A stretch of DNA of 64,000 nucleotides from Chaetoceros tenuissimus (GCA_021927905.1 BLLK01000047.1:3224001-3288000), one strand, 5' to 3'; positions 21,309 through 33,541 are shown, counted from the first letter of the stretch. Program-made: numbers and translations. Notes: a model not told the origin generated them from the letters alone.

Positions 21309-23040
21309 ATGGTGAGTGCTCTGCTCTCTCGGAGCTCGAAATTCCATCAGTACAGAAAAAAGAATTCCTAGCTGATTCAATTCTTCGCTTTTGATGCTTT
21401 CTATTCTAATTCTTTTCATCATCAAATCGTTTCTCATGTATATTTTATTTCATAGGGTGCAATCATGTCAGCCGTTCAAATGGCAGCAGGCTATTGCTTC
21501 TGGTGAGTATCCTTTCATTGATTATCTTCTAGTCGACTCATTTCTTTGTGTCACGAACTCTCACTCATTCATGTGACACCTTACAGCAATACTGCTTCCA
21601 CCATCTGTACAACATGCCTTGAATCAAGATCAGCAAGTTCCACTGGTAGAAAGCGTTCTGTGATTCTACTAGTAATGGCGATTCTTTTTGCTCTCTTATT
21701 CCAGTACACGCTTGCGCCATCGATCTTGCATAAAAATAAACTGTGGAATCTATACAAGAGTATTCCTGGAATGGGAAAACTATTGTATTCAAGTTGGACC
21801 GAAAATTGTGATCGGTTTGGAGATCTTGATGGAGATAAGGCGGACTTGTACGTTCAATGCGTGCAGAATTCTGGAGTTTACAGACCAATGGGAGTTGCAA
21901 GCATCTTTTTTGCAATTTCTGCAATTGGGACTTATGTCAATCCATCCTTGAATAGAGAAATTTGGGGATCCAAGTATTTGGCATATCTTATTGGATTGAT
22001 TATTTCCATGTTTGTGCCAAATAGCTTCTTTATGGGCTTTAGTTTGGTTCTGGTTCGTCTTTGTGCCATGGCATTCATTGTGATTCAGCAAGTGATTTTG
22101 ATTGATATGGCTTACAATTGGAATGAAAGCTGGGTTGAAAAGAGTAACCAGTGTGAAGCTCGTGAATGGGGTAGCGGAAAGAAGTGGCTACAGGCTATTG
22201 TTGCATCTGCTATTCTCTTATATATTGGAAGTTTTGTTGGTATTGGACTTCTTTACAAACATTTCAGTGGTTGCGGAGGTAATGAGGCTGTCATTACTCT
22301 TACCTGGATTGGCATCCTTTTGATGAGCGGTATTCAATTGAGTGGCGAGGAAGGATCATTATTGACTACTGCAGTTATTTCGGCATACTCAACATACATT
22401 GCATACGCTACAGTGTCCAAGAACCCAAGTGCAGTTTGCAACCCTACACTTGGAAACGAGGATGTCTGGGGTATTGCGGTAGGGATGTTTCTGACCGTAT
22501 TGAGTCTATCGTGGACAGGCTTTAGTTTCACTGCCCAGGAACGTTTGAGTGAAGCTGGGTAAGTCGTGTAATCTCTTTGTTGCTTGAAGTTCTATTTATA
22601 TTTTAACATTTTGGCTAACTGTATTGATACTATCTACGAGTAGAATTGAATCCACAAGAGCTCTAAATCCGTCGGATCCAGCAAGACCAGATGCAGCATC
22701 TTTGAATCTCGATACTCCGTTCCTCGACCCAGAGGAGCGTAGAACCGAGGGTCTTGTTGTTCAACCAAATGAAAATGATAACTTCAATTCAGCAGCTGGA
22801 AGCCTCATTTGGAAGTTGAATATTGTTCTCATGCTAATCTCATGCTGGGTTACCGCATCGCTAACAGGTTGGGGAACTATCAGTGGAGGAGTTGGAGCCG
22901 AGGGAGAGCATACAGCTGCTAACCCTCTAGTCGGCCGTTTTAACATGGCAATGATGGCAGTTGCACAGAATCTTGCAGTATGTCTTTATTTGTGGACATT
23001 GTTAGCTCCAACACTCTTCCCAGATCGTGTCTTTGTTTGA
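21309..23040 (+). CDS. SERINC: Serine incorporator (SERINC/TMS1 family) membrane protein
   Basis: Exons 21309-21311, 21456-21502, 21587-22558 and 22644-23040, 472 aa. The first coding exon is the start codon alone: ATG is followed at once by GTGAGT, and the next exon begins GGT-GCA, giving the conserved SERINC start M-G-A. About ten hydrophobic segments follow, with C-N-T-A-S-T-I-C-T-T-C near the N-terminus, R-P-M-G-V-A-S-I-F-F, S-W-V-E-K-S-N-Q-C and S-W-T-G-F-S, all typical of the family. SERINCs are multipass proteins of endomembranes and plasma membrane, linked to serine-lipid supply and lipid scrambling. A downstream ATG at 21465 could start a shorter form. Confidence 0.93.
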
Positions 23041-23191
23041 GAATCTTCAACGTCCCAATAAGTGCATACATACTACTAGAATAATACGTGATAACAAAGT
23101 GTAAATAATACTAAATCAAGATGACAATAAAAGCATGTATTTTTTAAACATTGTGAAAGGTATTCTATACTCCTAATAGCCAAAGTTCCGT

Positions 23192-26100
23192 TTACTGTCT
23201 AGACTTGGATTTCCTCTTCTTCTTTTTCTTCTTCGAAGGAGTTTCTTCCGATAGTCCAGCTACTTTGTCGATATCTTCTTGATTCAATTTCCTCTTAGCA
23301 TGGGCACCTTTGCTCTTGATTTGAACTACACCCTGGTCATCAATATTGGTTTCCCGCCCAATCAGAGCATCTTCCCAGTCAGCATCACTACCCTTGATTG
23401 CATATTTCATAATGTCAGCATCACCAGCTACCTCTGGAGGGAGATTTGAAACCATCTGCCCACTAGACAAAGCTTCCATTGCATCCTTTGCACCATCCGC
23501 TGCATCTTCATCCAATGTTTGACGAGAAACGTCGCGAAGTTTATCTGCCGTCTTCTCTGCCTTTGCTCTTTCTTCACCACTCAGAAGTTTACTACTCTCA
23601 TCCTTTTCCACAACTTCATTGAACAAGATGGAAAGCTTACGGATGCACTTATTGAACATAGCAAGAACTTGATTTGGTGGTAGACCTAGTTCACCTGTGA
23701 CTTCGTCCACAGTCTTATTTTGGAGACCAATTGCACATAGTAGAGCGGATTGCACACTTGATAATCTGAAACCTTTACCTAGACGTCCTGTGAAATAAAC
23801 TCTTGCAAGGACAGGAAGCAAATCTGCAACAAGGTGATGATCACAGAGATTCCTTCCATAGAGTTCAAGTCGTTTCAAGTCATGCGGAGTCAAGAAATAA
23901 TTCAATTCAGTAACATTAATAGCATCATCTCCGTATCCAGATCTTTTCTCAATTGCATCACTTGCATCTTTATTCTCTTTGTATATCTTGTTTGAAGCAG
24001 ACTCAAATTCATCTAGAACTCCTGAAGCCAATTTTACATTAATATCTCTAAATGGACCACTCAAAAGAGAAATAATTCTTCGCTGTGTATCAGCAACAAA
24101 AGCTGGTAACCAGGCATCATCGAAACCGGTACGTCTAGGCAAAGCGCGTACCATGATAGCGGAATGTTCACCAGTGAGATCATTCTTTGTTTGACGGAGG
24201 TACAACATTCTCATCCCAGTTCGTCTCCAAAATTTATGCAGCCCTGATGTCAATCCGAAAGAAGTACCAAGCCAGTCTAGTCGAGGAGCTTTTACATCAG
24301 TTAGAGGTAGTAAAAGTGGTGGAAGTTGTTTTCTAGGTTTCAATTTTTCTCCTTGAATTCCTTTCTTTGCACCAGTATCATCATCACTCTCAGATTCCGA
24401 ACCTTCAACATCTTCCTCACTTGTCTCGCCCTCTTCATCTTCTGTTGATAATAGGGAAATCATCTCACCATTGTAGAAACGATACAATAATTCGATAGCC
24501 CTAGATCCATAACCCATACCTTGTACGGATGGGTGAACTGCTACACGAACGACGCGAGCGCCACTCAATTGTGCAAAGTTTGAATCACCAAATTGTTGAC
24601 TAATTGTCCAAGGGATAAGATCACCTGCAGATCTATGCCCACGTGCAAGCTGAGCTTCTACTGCCTTTCTTGAAATCTTTCCTTCTAAAGCAACTTGAAC
24701 CACTGCAAGGATATCTGGAAGAGAATTTGAGTCTTCCTCAGCAGATGGGGACAACAAGACAAAAACTGCGTGTGCCGGAGCATCTGAAAGCATTTGCAAA
24801 TCATTCGGAGTATTTTTGTAATGAGCGCTAGAATAGAGACCCATCATCTTTTGCAAAAATGACTCTGATAGTTTGTGATATGAAAACAAAGCATCTCGGT
24901 CAACATGGAATAATTCGCAATCTGCAGGTGCTGGAGCACCACCCACGAGATTCATTTCCGATGCAGATCCACTATCAAGACAAAGAAGCTTGTTCAACCA
25001 ATTTTCAACAGGATCTTTTACTGCATAACGAATTGGAGTTGCAAGCTCGATCTCACGCAAAGGACCTGAAGATGCAAGTCCAGTTGATGCCTCAGCAGCT
25101 GCTGCCGCAGCAGCAGCCCATCTCTGTTCGTGAACTTTCGCTTCTCCTTTCCCGACCTTTGGTCCAGCAATTGCATCTGCAGCATTGCTAGCTGCATCAG
25201 TGATACCTTTTCTACCCTTCATATCGCGCATTTCCTTGATAAGTTTCAAACTCAATGCTCTACCTGTTCCCTCATATCCATTGACTGTGGAACTCATAAA
25301 TGTCAACCTATCCCCCATTAGTTTCTTCACAATAGGAAGTGGAATTGCTGCAGCTTCATCAATCGCTACCAATTCAGCTGATGCAAACTTGTCTGTCTCA
25401 TCTGGTGCTATATATTTGATTGTTTGACGATGAGATTTGTGGACTTCGACTGCAATGATACACTTGATCTGCTCTCTTCCTTTGTTTGCATTGTATTTAA
25501 TAGTATAATCCAAATGTTCTTGATATTTGAGTGCTTTCAAACCTCTTAGAACAAAGTCAAAAACTGCAACCAAGTTTTCTGGTTCTGGAGCTGTGACATT
25601 GATGTTTGAATATCCGAAAGAAAGTGCTCCAGCAAGACAAAGTCCAATAGATGCCGATTTACCTCGTCCACGACCAGCTGTCAGCGCAACTGTAGATTTT
25701 GTTGTTTTTTCAGCACATGCTTCCAAAAAGGTAAGAATTGATTTTGCTTGATCCATGGTTTTGGCGAGTTCAACCAACACACCTACATGTGGTGTATCCC
25801 TCAAACTCTCCTTTAGTTGTTCTAGGTCAACATCTTCTTTTGATTTGTATGTTAACACCTCTCCCGCATCGCCCTTTGAAATAGTATTTTCAACACTGAG
25901 TCTTTTCAATGCAGACTTTGACAATGGTAATACATTCAATTCATCATCGCATACCAAACAGTTGTTGCATTTACCCAAACTCAAAATAAACCTTTCATTG
26001 AATCTAGGAACGACATCACCAGCTCCTTCTGTTCTATATCTGGAATGTACATCCATACTCATGGTATACAACTGCTTCAAACTCTTTACCGATCTCATGA

Positions 26101-26638
26101 GAAAAATGACAAGCCCACCACCTTCTACAGTTTCAATAGTCCTTGCCATAAGGTTTGGCGTAAGTGCTTCAAAATCTTGCAATACAAGCATACCCACTGT
26201 GCTACCAAGAACACGATGAGAATCCTTGTAATAACACCAATTAATATCAGTCGACGATAAAAACAATTCAAAGTTGTCTACACTTGGATCATTATCAACA
26301 ATTTTGTTTTTCAAACCTTTTGCTTTGTCCCTTTTAATCTTTTTCATTCTCTGCGTAAATGTAACAAGTAAGCAAAATGTGTTTCAGAATTATTATAATA
26401 AAATCATCACTAGATATAAACGTACCTTCATACGATGTGTAGAGAATCCAAGTTCTTTCTTATAACACCAAAGAACCTTTGGTCTCGCTCTAACAGAAGT
26501 ACGAGTCAAGAGCTGATGGATATTTGGTACCTGATCTTTACCATGATCTCCAACGAGAACCAAGATAGATCTTTCATTACGGACCACTCCTCGCTCAATA
26601 AGAGTTCTCACTCTTTCATCAAGCTTTTTACGAACCAT
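23192..26638 (-). CDS. NAT10: RNA cytidine acetyltransferase (NAT10/Kre33)
   Basis: Exons 26638-26426 and 26350-23192, 1123 aa (yeast and human are 1025-1056). The joined exons read S-T-H-R-M-K-R-M-K-K, matching the conserved block. Domains: DUF1726-like N-terminus; ATPase/helicase-like domain with Walker A G-R-G-R-G-K-S (about residue 299) and A-A-I-P-L-P; GNAT acetyl-CoA domain with R-V-A-V-H-P-S-V-Q-G-M-G-Y-G (about 673); tRNA-binding C-terminus; Lys-rich nuclear/nucleolar tail. The enzyme makes N4-acetylcytidine in 18S rRNA and tRNA-Ser/Leu and is needed for small-subunit biogenesis. An inserted acidic Ser/Glu stretch (about 700-735) is a local feature. Confidence 0.95.
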
Positions 26639-26947
26639 ATCTTTTTCGTAGATGAATGTATTATTGGTAATGGTAAATACTTTTCGTCAGTGTCTATCCA
26701 AATGTAAATGAAATGGATTTTTGTTATAATGAGGATGATTGATTGGTTCTGCACTACTCTAAACACTCCCAACCTGACAACTGACACAATGATACCAAAG
26801 CAAGCAACAAGCATCGCGCTCTCTTCTATTCTCTTCACTACTCTTCATTTTCAATTTTCTTCGTGCTCTCATCTGTAATCCATTCAACTACTACAGACTA
26901 CAATAGAAAAAGCAAACTCAAGTACCAACTTTAGTATCAAGAGAAGA
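26639..26947. promoter_or_regulatory. Divergent promoter, NAT10 and RBM39-like genes
   Basis: 309 bp separate the two start codons. It is A+T-rich with CT-rich tracts near 26821-26880. The shared position makes co-regulation of these two RNA-metabolism genes plausible, but no defined element is recognised. Confidence 0.4.
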
Positions 26948-29415
26948 ATGGCAGGAGATAGCCCCGCAGCAAAAACTGAAAATTTTGCCGAGAAGGAAGA
27001 AAGACTTCGCGAGAAACTCAAGCGCAAAACCGAAGATCGCAAAAGAGCCGATGCTTCATCATCCAATCAAGGAGAGAAACCCCCTCATAGGTCACAAGAA
27101 GCTTCTTCTTCCAAAGAAAAAGGCGATGACAAGAATGGTGAAAGAGAATCACCGCACAAGTCGAGAAGCAGACGGCGAGGAAGAGATAGGAGTCGGGATC
27201 GGCGCCAAGATAGTAGAGGTCGTAGCGGACCACCGCAATATTACCCTCCTGTAGATAATCGGGGATATCATGGACCCGACCCTTATGGCAGAGAAAGAAG
27301 ATATGACTATCGCGATGCACCTTATCCACCTGCTAGAAGAGGGCGGGGCTATGATCGAGGTGGGGGCTATTATGACAGAGATCGATACCCGAGAGGAGGA
27401 GGAGGAGGATACCGCAATGATCGAGATTTTAATCGCTTTCGAAGAGATAGGCGTGATAGAAGTCTTTCACGTAGTCGTAGTCGATCTAGAAGTCGAAGCT
27501 ATAGTTACTCTAGTAGATCTAGATCTTCTTCAAGAAGCTACAGTAGAGGTAGAAGCAGAAGTGCTTCTTCTGATCGTTCCAGATCAAGAAGTCAAAGTCT
27601 CAGCAGATCGAGAAGTCGAAGTCACAGCCGTAGCCAAAGTAGAAGCAAAAAGTCAAGTCGTAGCAGAAGGAGTCCATCTAGTTCTATTGAACCGGAAAGA
27701 GATGCTCGTCAGATTGAGGAGGATTCCTTGACTAAAGAGCAAAGAACTGTTTTGGTTTCTCAGCTTGTCATGAAAGCTACTGAGAGGGATATCACTCGAT
27801 ACTTCAAGCGGCAACTTGGCTTGAAAGTCAGAGAAGTCATCATGCTGCGTGACAAACGCACACAAAGGAACAAAGGATGTGCCTATGTTGAGCTTGTAAA
27901 ATTGGAAGATGTCAACAAAGCTATCGAAGAAAGTGGTAAAGTGCCTGATTTCCAGCGGTTCCCAATATTGATCAAAGCATCTGAATCGAATACTGTCTCT
28001 CCAGTTGGAGTTATTGGTGGTAAAATGGAAGCACAAAAAGTTTACATTGGTAACATTGATCAAGGAGTTACTCAGTCGCAGCTCTATGCGATTTTTTCGC
28101 AGTTTGGCGAGCTTGAAAGAGTTATGCTCCAAGTAGATGTTGCCACAGGTTTGAGCAAAGGATTTGCTTTTCTTACCTATAAAGATCCAAAAGTTAGCAA
28201 TCTTGCGATGGTTACAATGTCTGGGCAGATTTTCGCATCAAAAGCAATGTAAGTATTAAAATGAATGCCGTGATGGTATGTAGTGACAAAACTGGAAGGT
28301 TTGGTATTTTGAGACATGTCATAATGACGAGGCAAGAATGTTTACCTCTATTTCCTGGCCGATTTTTTGCTAGTTCCTCACTGATCAAACTTCTTTAGCA
28401 AATGATTACACAGATTTATGAATGAAATTATTTGTCTACGTCGACCAATTGGTTGACCGCTTGGTTAAGCGAGATTAAAGAACTTAGTACCGAAGCTTGC
28501 ACATCTCCTTGAACTATGCAAACGTTGCCCAAGTTGTACTAGGAAGAGTCGGCTCGAACTCCAGAGAGCAATATCAACTCTGTTGATGTTTTAGCTTCTC
28601 TGGACCCAGGTTACTTGTAGCCCTTTTTCGGTAGAATCCACGACCTCTCTGAATTTGCTCTCAGTGAACATTGATACGCGACCTTCCAGTTTTCTCTCTT
28701 TTCGTATTTCTATGTTCACATTTTGCTTTGAATCAATCTAACACTTTTTCTTTACCTCATCACTAATAGCAAAACTGGTTGGGCAAATCAGAATACAACT
28801 GCTGCAGGAATCAAAGAAGTTCAGAGTTCTGAATTCCCAGAAGATTCTGTTGAAAGAGTGGAGAAGGCCAATGTCGTTTTCAAGCAGCTCAATGGTACAG
28901 GATTATGTCAAACTCCAGGTATTTTACTGATTCCTGGAATGGCAAGTAGGGTGCTTGCTCATCAGGCACTATCGGCTGATGCAACTCAGGCCCAGATTGT
29001 CGCCATTGCTGAGGAAGCTGTCAATTTAGCGCTTGGTCTACCTCCATCTCCTACCCCATCTGCGACTCCTCTACCTACGTCACTTCCGCCTATTGACGAA
29101 GATAATCCAAAACATGTCAGAGGCAATTTGTCAAGACACATTTTGGTTAGGAATATGTTCAATAAGGACAAAGAGACTGATGAAGGTTGGGCAGAAGATG
29201 TCAAAGAGGAGTTCAAAGAAGAAGGAGGAAAACATGGGAAAATTGAAATGGTGAAAGTTATGAGCGAAGAACCAGGAGGTAAGATATACGCGTCTTTTGA
29301 TAACATAGAAGGTGCAGCAGCTTGTGCAGAGAACTTCGCTGGTCGCTTTTTTGACAAGCGTCAGCTCAGAGTTGAATTCGTGAAAGAATCAACAATACGT
29401 GCTCTGATGTTGTAA
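26948..29415 (+). CDS. RBM39: RBM39/CAPER-like SR splicing factor
   Basis: Exons 26948-28248 and 28770-29415, 648 aa. Order: charged helix, long Arg/Ser domain (about 50-240, many R-S repeats plus Gly/Tyr/Arg patches), RRM1 from about 266 (V-L-V-S-Q-L, K-G-C-A-Y-V-E), RRM2 from about 364 (V-Y-I-G-N-I, K-G-F-A-F-L-T-Y), and a C-terminal UHM-type RRM from about 555 (I-L-V-R-N-M-F, G-K-I-Y-A-S-F, G-R-F-F). This is the architecture of RBM39, a U2AF65-related coactivator and splicing factor in nuclear speckles. The single intron of 521 nt is several times longer than its neighbours, interrupts the region just after RRM2 and contains inverted repeats. The joined sequence reads A-I-K-T-G-W-A-N-Q. 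Confidence 0.9.
28249..28769 (+). other. Unusually long, structured intron of the RBM39-like gene
   Basis: 521 nt against 50-190 nt for all other introns here. It contains a near-perfect 18-bp palindrome at 28440-28457 (one G-U pair) and a nested hairpin: CCAGAGA (28561-28567) with TCTCTGG (28597-28603), enclosing ATCAAC (28573-28578) and GTTGAT (28582-28587). No obvious coding exon is visible. Confidence 0.6.
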
Positions 29416-29507
29416 GTACAAAGAAAGAATAAGATAAATAAATAAATGAGACTACTAAGGGGTAAAAACTCTCTACATGACGTATAACAAATTTATTTTC
29501 CCATACA

Positions 29508-31785
29508 CTAAATGAAACTTGCAGACCCATCATCTTGTAAAGTCAAGTCTCTGCGATCTATTGACGCAGGTGCTGCATCAGCAGAAATTTCATTTATGTC
29601 AATATTGCCCCTTCTAAATACATCGTTTTGATTATTTTTCCCTCTTCTCCTAATAGCAAAGAAAGCAATAACTGCGAGAATAATTGCACCTGATGCAGCT
29701 GCAATATATGCCCAAATAGGAAATCCACTCTCCCCAGAAGCTTGCGGAGTGGTTCTATTTGATGGAATACCAATCGAGTTTTTCGAGATGAGAGAATCAT
29801 CAGGAGATAAGAAAGATAAATCTAATAATTCAGTCGACCCTTCGATTAAAGCACCACTAGAAAGCGCATCTTCGATTGAACTCATGACATCTTCTAACTC
29901 AAATTCAGTTGACAGCTGTCTAGAGCCACTAGATGATCCATATAAAGTCAAGCTGCCTTCAACAACTGCACATCTTGGACCACAGAACGAATTGAACTGG
30001 TCCATTGGTGAAGATGATATTCCAACAATTGTTGATTTTCCAGCTGAAAGTTGAGTAGAACACTGTGGAAAGACTCCAGAATCAGTGATAACCTTTTCAG
30101 CAATGGATTTATCCAGCACTTTCAGCAAATCGTTGGGTGAAGATTCTTCATTGTATATCATTTTGTAAAAGTATTCAACAATGTGCTTCTTTTCTGTTTC
30201 TTCACCATACTTGCCATCTCGTAGTTCACATATATCTGTTCCACTGGTAGGGACATCTCTAGTCCCTTGAACCTCAGGACTCTTTGTAACAGAAAAAGGC
30301 TGATGTGTTAGTAAATGAGAAGGTGATTGTGAAGGGTATTGACTTGGATTCAAACTAGTAGATCGCGACGGTCCCATCGAAGGTTGATTTGTGGAACTTA
30401 TAGATGGCGATAGAGATGGCCCAGCACTAGGTTTCTTAGTCTCTTTGTGTAATGACTTATATGTAGGTGCGAAAGAGGGGCTAGGGCTTGGACGTATGGA
30501 TGGGATTTCAGGTGATAGAGTGATTGCCTTCGAAACGTCCGATATGGAGTTGTTGTAATCTTGGTCATCGTCATAATAATCATCGTAATAATAGTCATCC
30601 GTTGCATTTCTGTAGTCAGTGCCATTATTAAAGTAGTAATCATCAGTGTCAGTACCATTTCCATAATAGTCATCAATGTCAGTACCATTTCCATAGTAGT
30701 CATCATTGTAGTAGCTAGAACTATTATAGTTTTCATAATAGAGATCATTTTTTTTCAGAGAGGGTGAATGTGAGGGAGACGACGAAGGACTAGTCGATGG
30801 ATGAAAAGATGGTGCTGCGCTTGGTGTTCGCTGTGGGAAGGATAATGGCGACGACGAGGCCGAAATGGAAGGATATTGTGAGGGTAATCCTATTGGGTGA
30901 AGAGTTGATGGTTTTGATGACAATGAGAAACTTGGAGTGTTTGAAGGACTGAACATCGGCGATTTACTTGGCTGTACTGTAGATGATTTGACTGTTACAG
31001 CTTCTGAAGGAGACGCAGATGATAGTTTGCTTGGGGATTGCGTTGATGGACTCATGCTATGCGATCTACTTGGCTGAAGGGTCGATGGACTTACACTTGG
31101 ACTGACAGTAGGTCTTCGAGACGGAACTTGTGATGGTTTGGCAGAAGGAATCGGTGTCGGCGATCTACTAGGCTGAAGCGAAGGACTTACTGATGGACTA
31201 TAACTGGGACTTGGAGAAGGAAGCGGTGTCGGCGATCTACTAGGCTGAAGTGAAGGACTTACTGTTGGGCTTTTCGTCGGCGATTCGGTCAATGCGTTTG
31301 GATCAATTTCAAAATTCCAAGTTTGCATTGTATCATTATCATCATCTTCTTCAAAAATGAGCACACGGCCCCATTTTCTCCACTCTCTCAAACCAAACAA
31401 ATACCTTTGTCCATCAATGTCAACATGACTAATTTCATTTGTGTCTGGATGTATTTCAAATGTGTTCTCAATATCACCCCTCTCGAAACACTGATCTAAA
31501 TACAACATCCTGTCTTTCACTCTGATGCACAATTTTGATTCCGTCAAGAGTTGAATTTGGCCATATGAATCAGTGGACCACATCTGGAGAGCTCCATTTT
31601 CATTACACTCTCGAATGTGGACTCTGCTACTTTCTCCTTCAAACTTGGCAGTCATACACCATTCTCTCTTTTCATCATATACATCCCAAGTAGATTTCAC
31701 TCTAAATGGTGCATCAATCAGTTGCTTTAAGATGTCCAAGAGTTAGAAACAAGGAATAAATAAGTGAAAGCAAAGCTATGTTCAT
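29508..31785 (-). CDS. Ser/Pro-repeat single-pass membrane protein, SAP-like, with disrupted signal-peptide frame
   Basis: The main frame covers 31739-29508 and lacks an ATG start. Upstream, ATG at 31785 opens a 23-codon frame that is a clear signal peptide, but it stops at 31716-31714. A TGATTGAT tandem duplication (4 bp) there shifts the frame; without one copy the leader would join the mature protein. Alternatively a short exon (ATG about 31848, donor GTAAGA) could splice to an AAAG acceptor at 31725, bypassing the leader. Mature part: ricin-B-like lectin domain with L-Q-M-W and M-Q-T-W, S-P-S/P-T repeats, a Tyr/Asp/Asn-rich block, a juxtamembrane module with C-A-V-V-E-G-S-L-T-L-Y, one TM helix and a short cytoplasmic tail. 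The layout resembles diatom silicalemma-associated proteins (inference). Related to the gene at 58242. Confidence 0.72.
30649..30708. repeat. 30-bp tandem repeat, two copies, in coding sequence
   Basis: Units 30649-30678 and 30679-30708 differ by two bases and encode D-D-Y-Y-G-N-G-T-D with one varying residue. A degenerate third copy lies to the left. It marks recent expansion of the Tyr/Asp-rich block. Confidence 0.75.
31152..31264. repeat. 72-bp-period direct repeat in the Ser/Pro domain
   Basis: A 41-bp segment at 31152-31192 recurs at 31224-31264 with one mismatch. It encodes L-Q-P-S-R-S-P-T-P, the core of the S/P repeat domain. Confidence 0.75.
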
Positions 31786-32218
31786 AATTTCAAATACTCT
31801 TCCTACTCTAAACTTTGCGTATATCTTACCGATTGATTTTCTGTAGTCATTTTTCGTAGATGATTAATGATGTATATTCTACTGTCTAGAGAATTACTTT
31901 GTTTCTAATAAAATCCAAGAAGGATGGATTCTTCTTCTAATCAATCCAATCAAAAGTAGTCTAAAAGAAAACAGTCGTTGTTGTTTTCATTTTCTTGGCA
32001 CATCATCATTGGCACATTATATTTTCTGTGACTGCGACTTTTCTTTTATTTAAGCCCAAGTCTATACTACGACTTTTCATATACGATTAAAAAAGGCACT
32101 CTTTTTCATGCTTGAAAAAAGAGTGTCCATCTTTACAACAAAAACCTTCGTCTCTTTTCCACTTCATTTTTTTTTAATCTTCATCATTAAATTTGATACC
32201 AACATTAATTGCAACCTA
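31786..32218. promoter_or_regulatory. Divergent intergenic region
   Basis: 433 bp between the SAP-like gene (minus) and the next gene (plus). It contains a possible alternative first exon of the SAP-like gene (about 31848-31827, M-T-T-E-N-Q-S, followed by GTAAGA). Otherwise no feature is evident. Confidence 0.35.
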
Positions 32219-33541
32219 ATGGATCGAATAGCTCTCCTAAAGTCACTTCCTTTCCTGAATAAGGTATGTCCAACCACTGGACCTAAGATATGGAAAGAGC
32301 ATTGGAGCATATTGACTGTGGAAAGGAACAAAGCGAAAGATGACAATACATCAGAAAATGAAGTGTTTACACATAATCATGCCTTGTCCATTGAACCGAT
32401 CGATCACAACACATTGGAAAGTGCAGGCGTGGCATTCTTTTCGTCCAAAAAGAGAAGAGTTGATGGTTGGAATGAAACTGATTCTACAGCAGATTCTGCA
32501 AATGATAAGATTGACCCCGCCCTGTCCAATTTTCATGCATATCTTTTGCCAGCATATTTATCTACAAGTGATGAGGAGAATACCGACTCTACGAGTTTAT
32601 CAAGGAACTCGGATAGTCAAAAACACGACACCAAGATTTTATATTTCTTCATTGAAGGTGAATGCTTTTGTGTAGACCATTTACAAATTCGATCCATTGA
32701 AGTAGAAGAAGCACGTAGTATGAATGAGAACAACAAGGAGATACGTCTTCCAATGAGTATGATATTTTCATTTGACTCTTGTAATTTTAGAGTCCTTTCC
32801 GATGATAGCATAATGGGATCGGAAGCTAATATCAATAATCAAGAAGAAAGCTTGCAAAAGAGTTTCAATGTTTTGAAGGAATTCATGACATCAGAAGGGA
32901 CAAAGATATTTGCCGAGTACAGAGCCAAGGACTATTCGTTTCAGCATTATTTAGCACTTTTACGTTGTCCGCTTGATACAGCATCAAGTCAACCCGACAA
33001 CCATTATGAGAATGGACAGACGACAACAGTTGATAGTAACAGTTTATCCACCAAAGATCAAGAAAGTGCTGAAGCCAATAAAGATGATGAGAATACTCGA
33101 CAAACTGGAGACACCAAAGACAAGTTAGAATCGTACCACAAATCTCTCAAGGCATTGCAGACGGTGCATTCACTTTTTAAATTGAAAGCTCATGGAAAAA
33201 TACCCAATAAAATGGATTCTGACGACTTGACTTTTGCAAAATTCGTGAACAAGTGCGCATTGGAATGTAGTAAAAGTTTTGTCGATATGGAGGATAATGC
33301 TGTCCATCAGACGGAAGCAAAAACTAATGAAGAATTATCAGAGGTGCAAGAATCAATTGACGTAATTGTTGGGAGCATATTTCCTGCAAAAAGAGGTCTC
33401 AGCATGACACCGACGAAAAGGGGGCAAGATGAACTGGGTAATACTTTGGACTTTGAAGCCGAGATGAATTCCAAGCTTGAAAATTATCGATCATTGGTGA
33501 TTGAAAAACATAGAATGCTTGGTTTTGTACCAAGGCGTTAA
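32219..33541 (+). CDS. Protein of unknown function
   Basis: 440 aa from the ATG at 32219 (an in-frame ATG at 32108 would add a hydrophobic leader of 37 residues; the later start is preferred because M-D-R-I-A-L-L-K-S-L-P begins family-like charged sequence). It is acidic, rich in Ser, Asp, Glu and Asn. A beta-rich segment I-L-Y-F-F-I-E-G-E-C-F-C-V-D-H lies near residue 140 and a helical charged region with K-A-L-Q-T-V-H-S-L-F-K-L-K near 320. The C-terminus ends G-F-V-P-R-R. I recognise no domain. It could be a nuclear subunit, judging from K-K-R-R near residue 78. Confidence 0.6.
   Translation: MDRIALLKSLPFLNKVCPTTGPKIWKEHWSILTVERNKAKDDNTSENEVFTHNHALSIEPIDHNTLESAGVAFFSSKKRRVDGWNETDSTADSANDKIDPALSNFHAYLLPAYLSTSDEENTDSTSLSRNSDSQKHDTKILYFFIEGECFCVDHLQIRSIEVEEARSMNENNKEIRLPMSMIFSFDSCNFRVLSDDSIMGSEANINNQEESLQKSFNVLKEFMTSEGTKIFAEYRAKDYSFQHYLALLRCPLDTASSQPDNHYENGQTTTVDSNSLSTKDQESAEANKDDENTRQTGDTKDKLESYHKSLKALQTVHSLFKLKAHGKIPNKMDSDDLTFAKFVNKCALECSKSFVDMEDNAVHQTEAKTNEELSEVQESIDVIVGSIFPAKRGLSMTPTKRGQDELGNTLDFEAEMNSKLENYRSLVIEKHRMLGFVPRR

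Noticed and set aside
27270-27731. 153-codon frame inside the Arg/Ser region of the RBM39-like gene
   Set aside because: It is a shifted reading of the R-S repeat codons, giving low-complexity acidic residues.
30398-30767. Met/Thr/Ile-rich frames over the Tyr/Asp block
   Set aside because: Shadows of the TAY/GAT codon repeats of the SAP-like gene in other frames.
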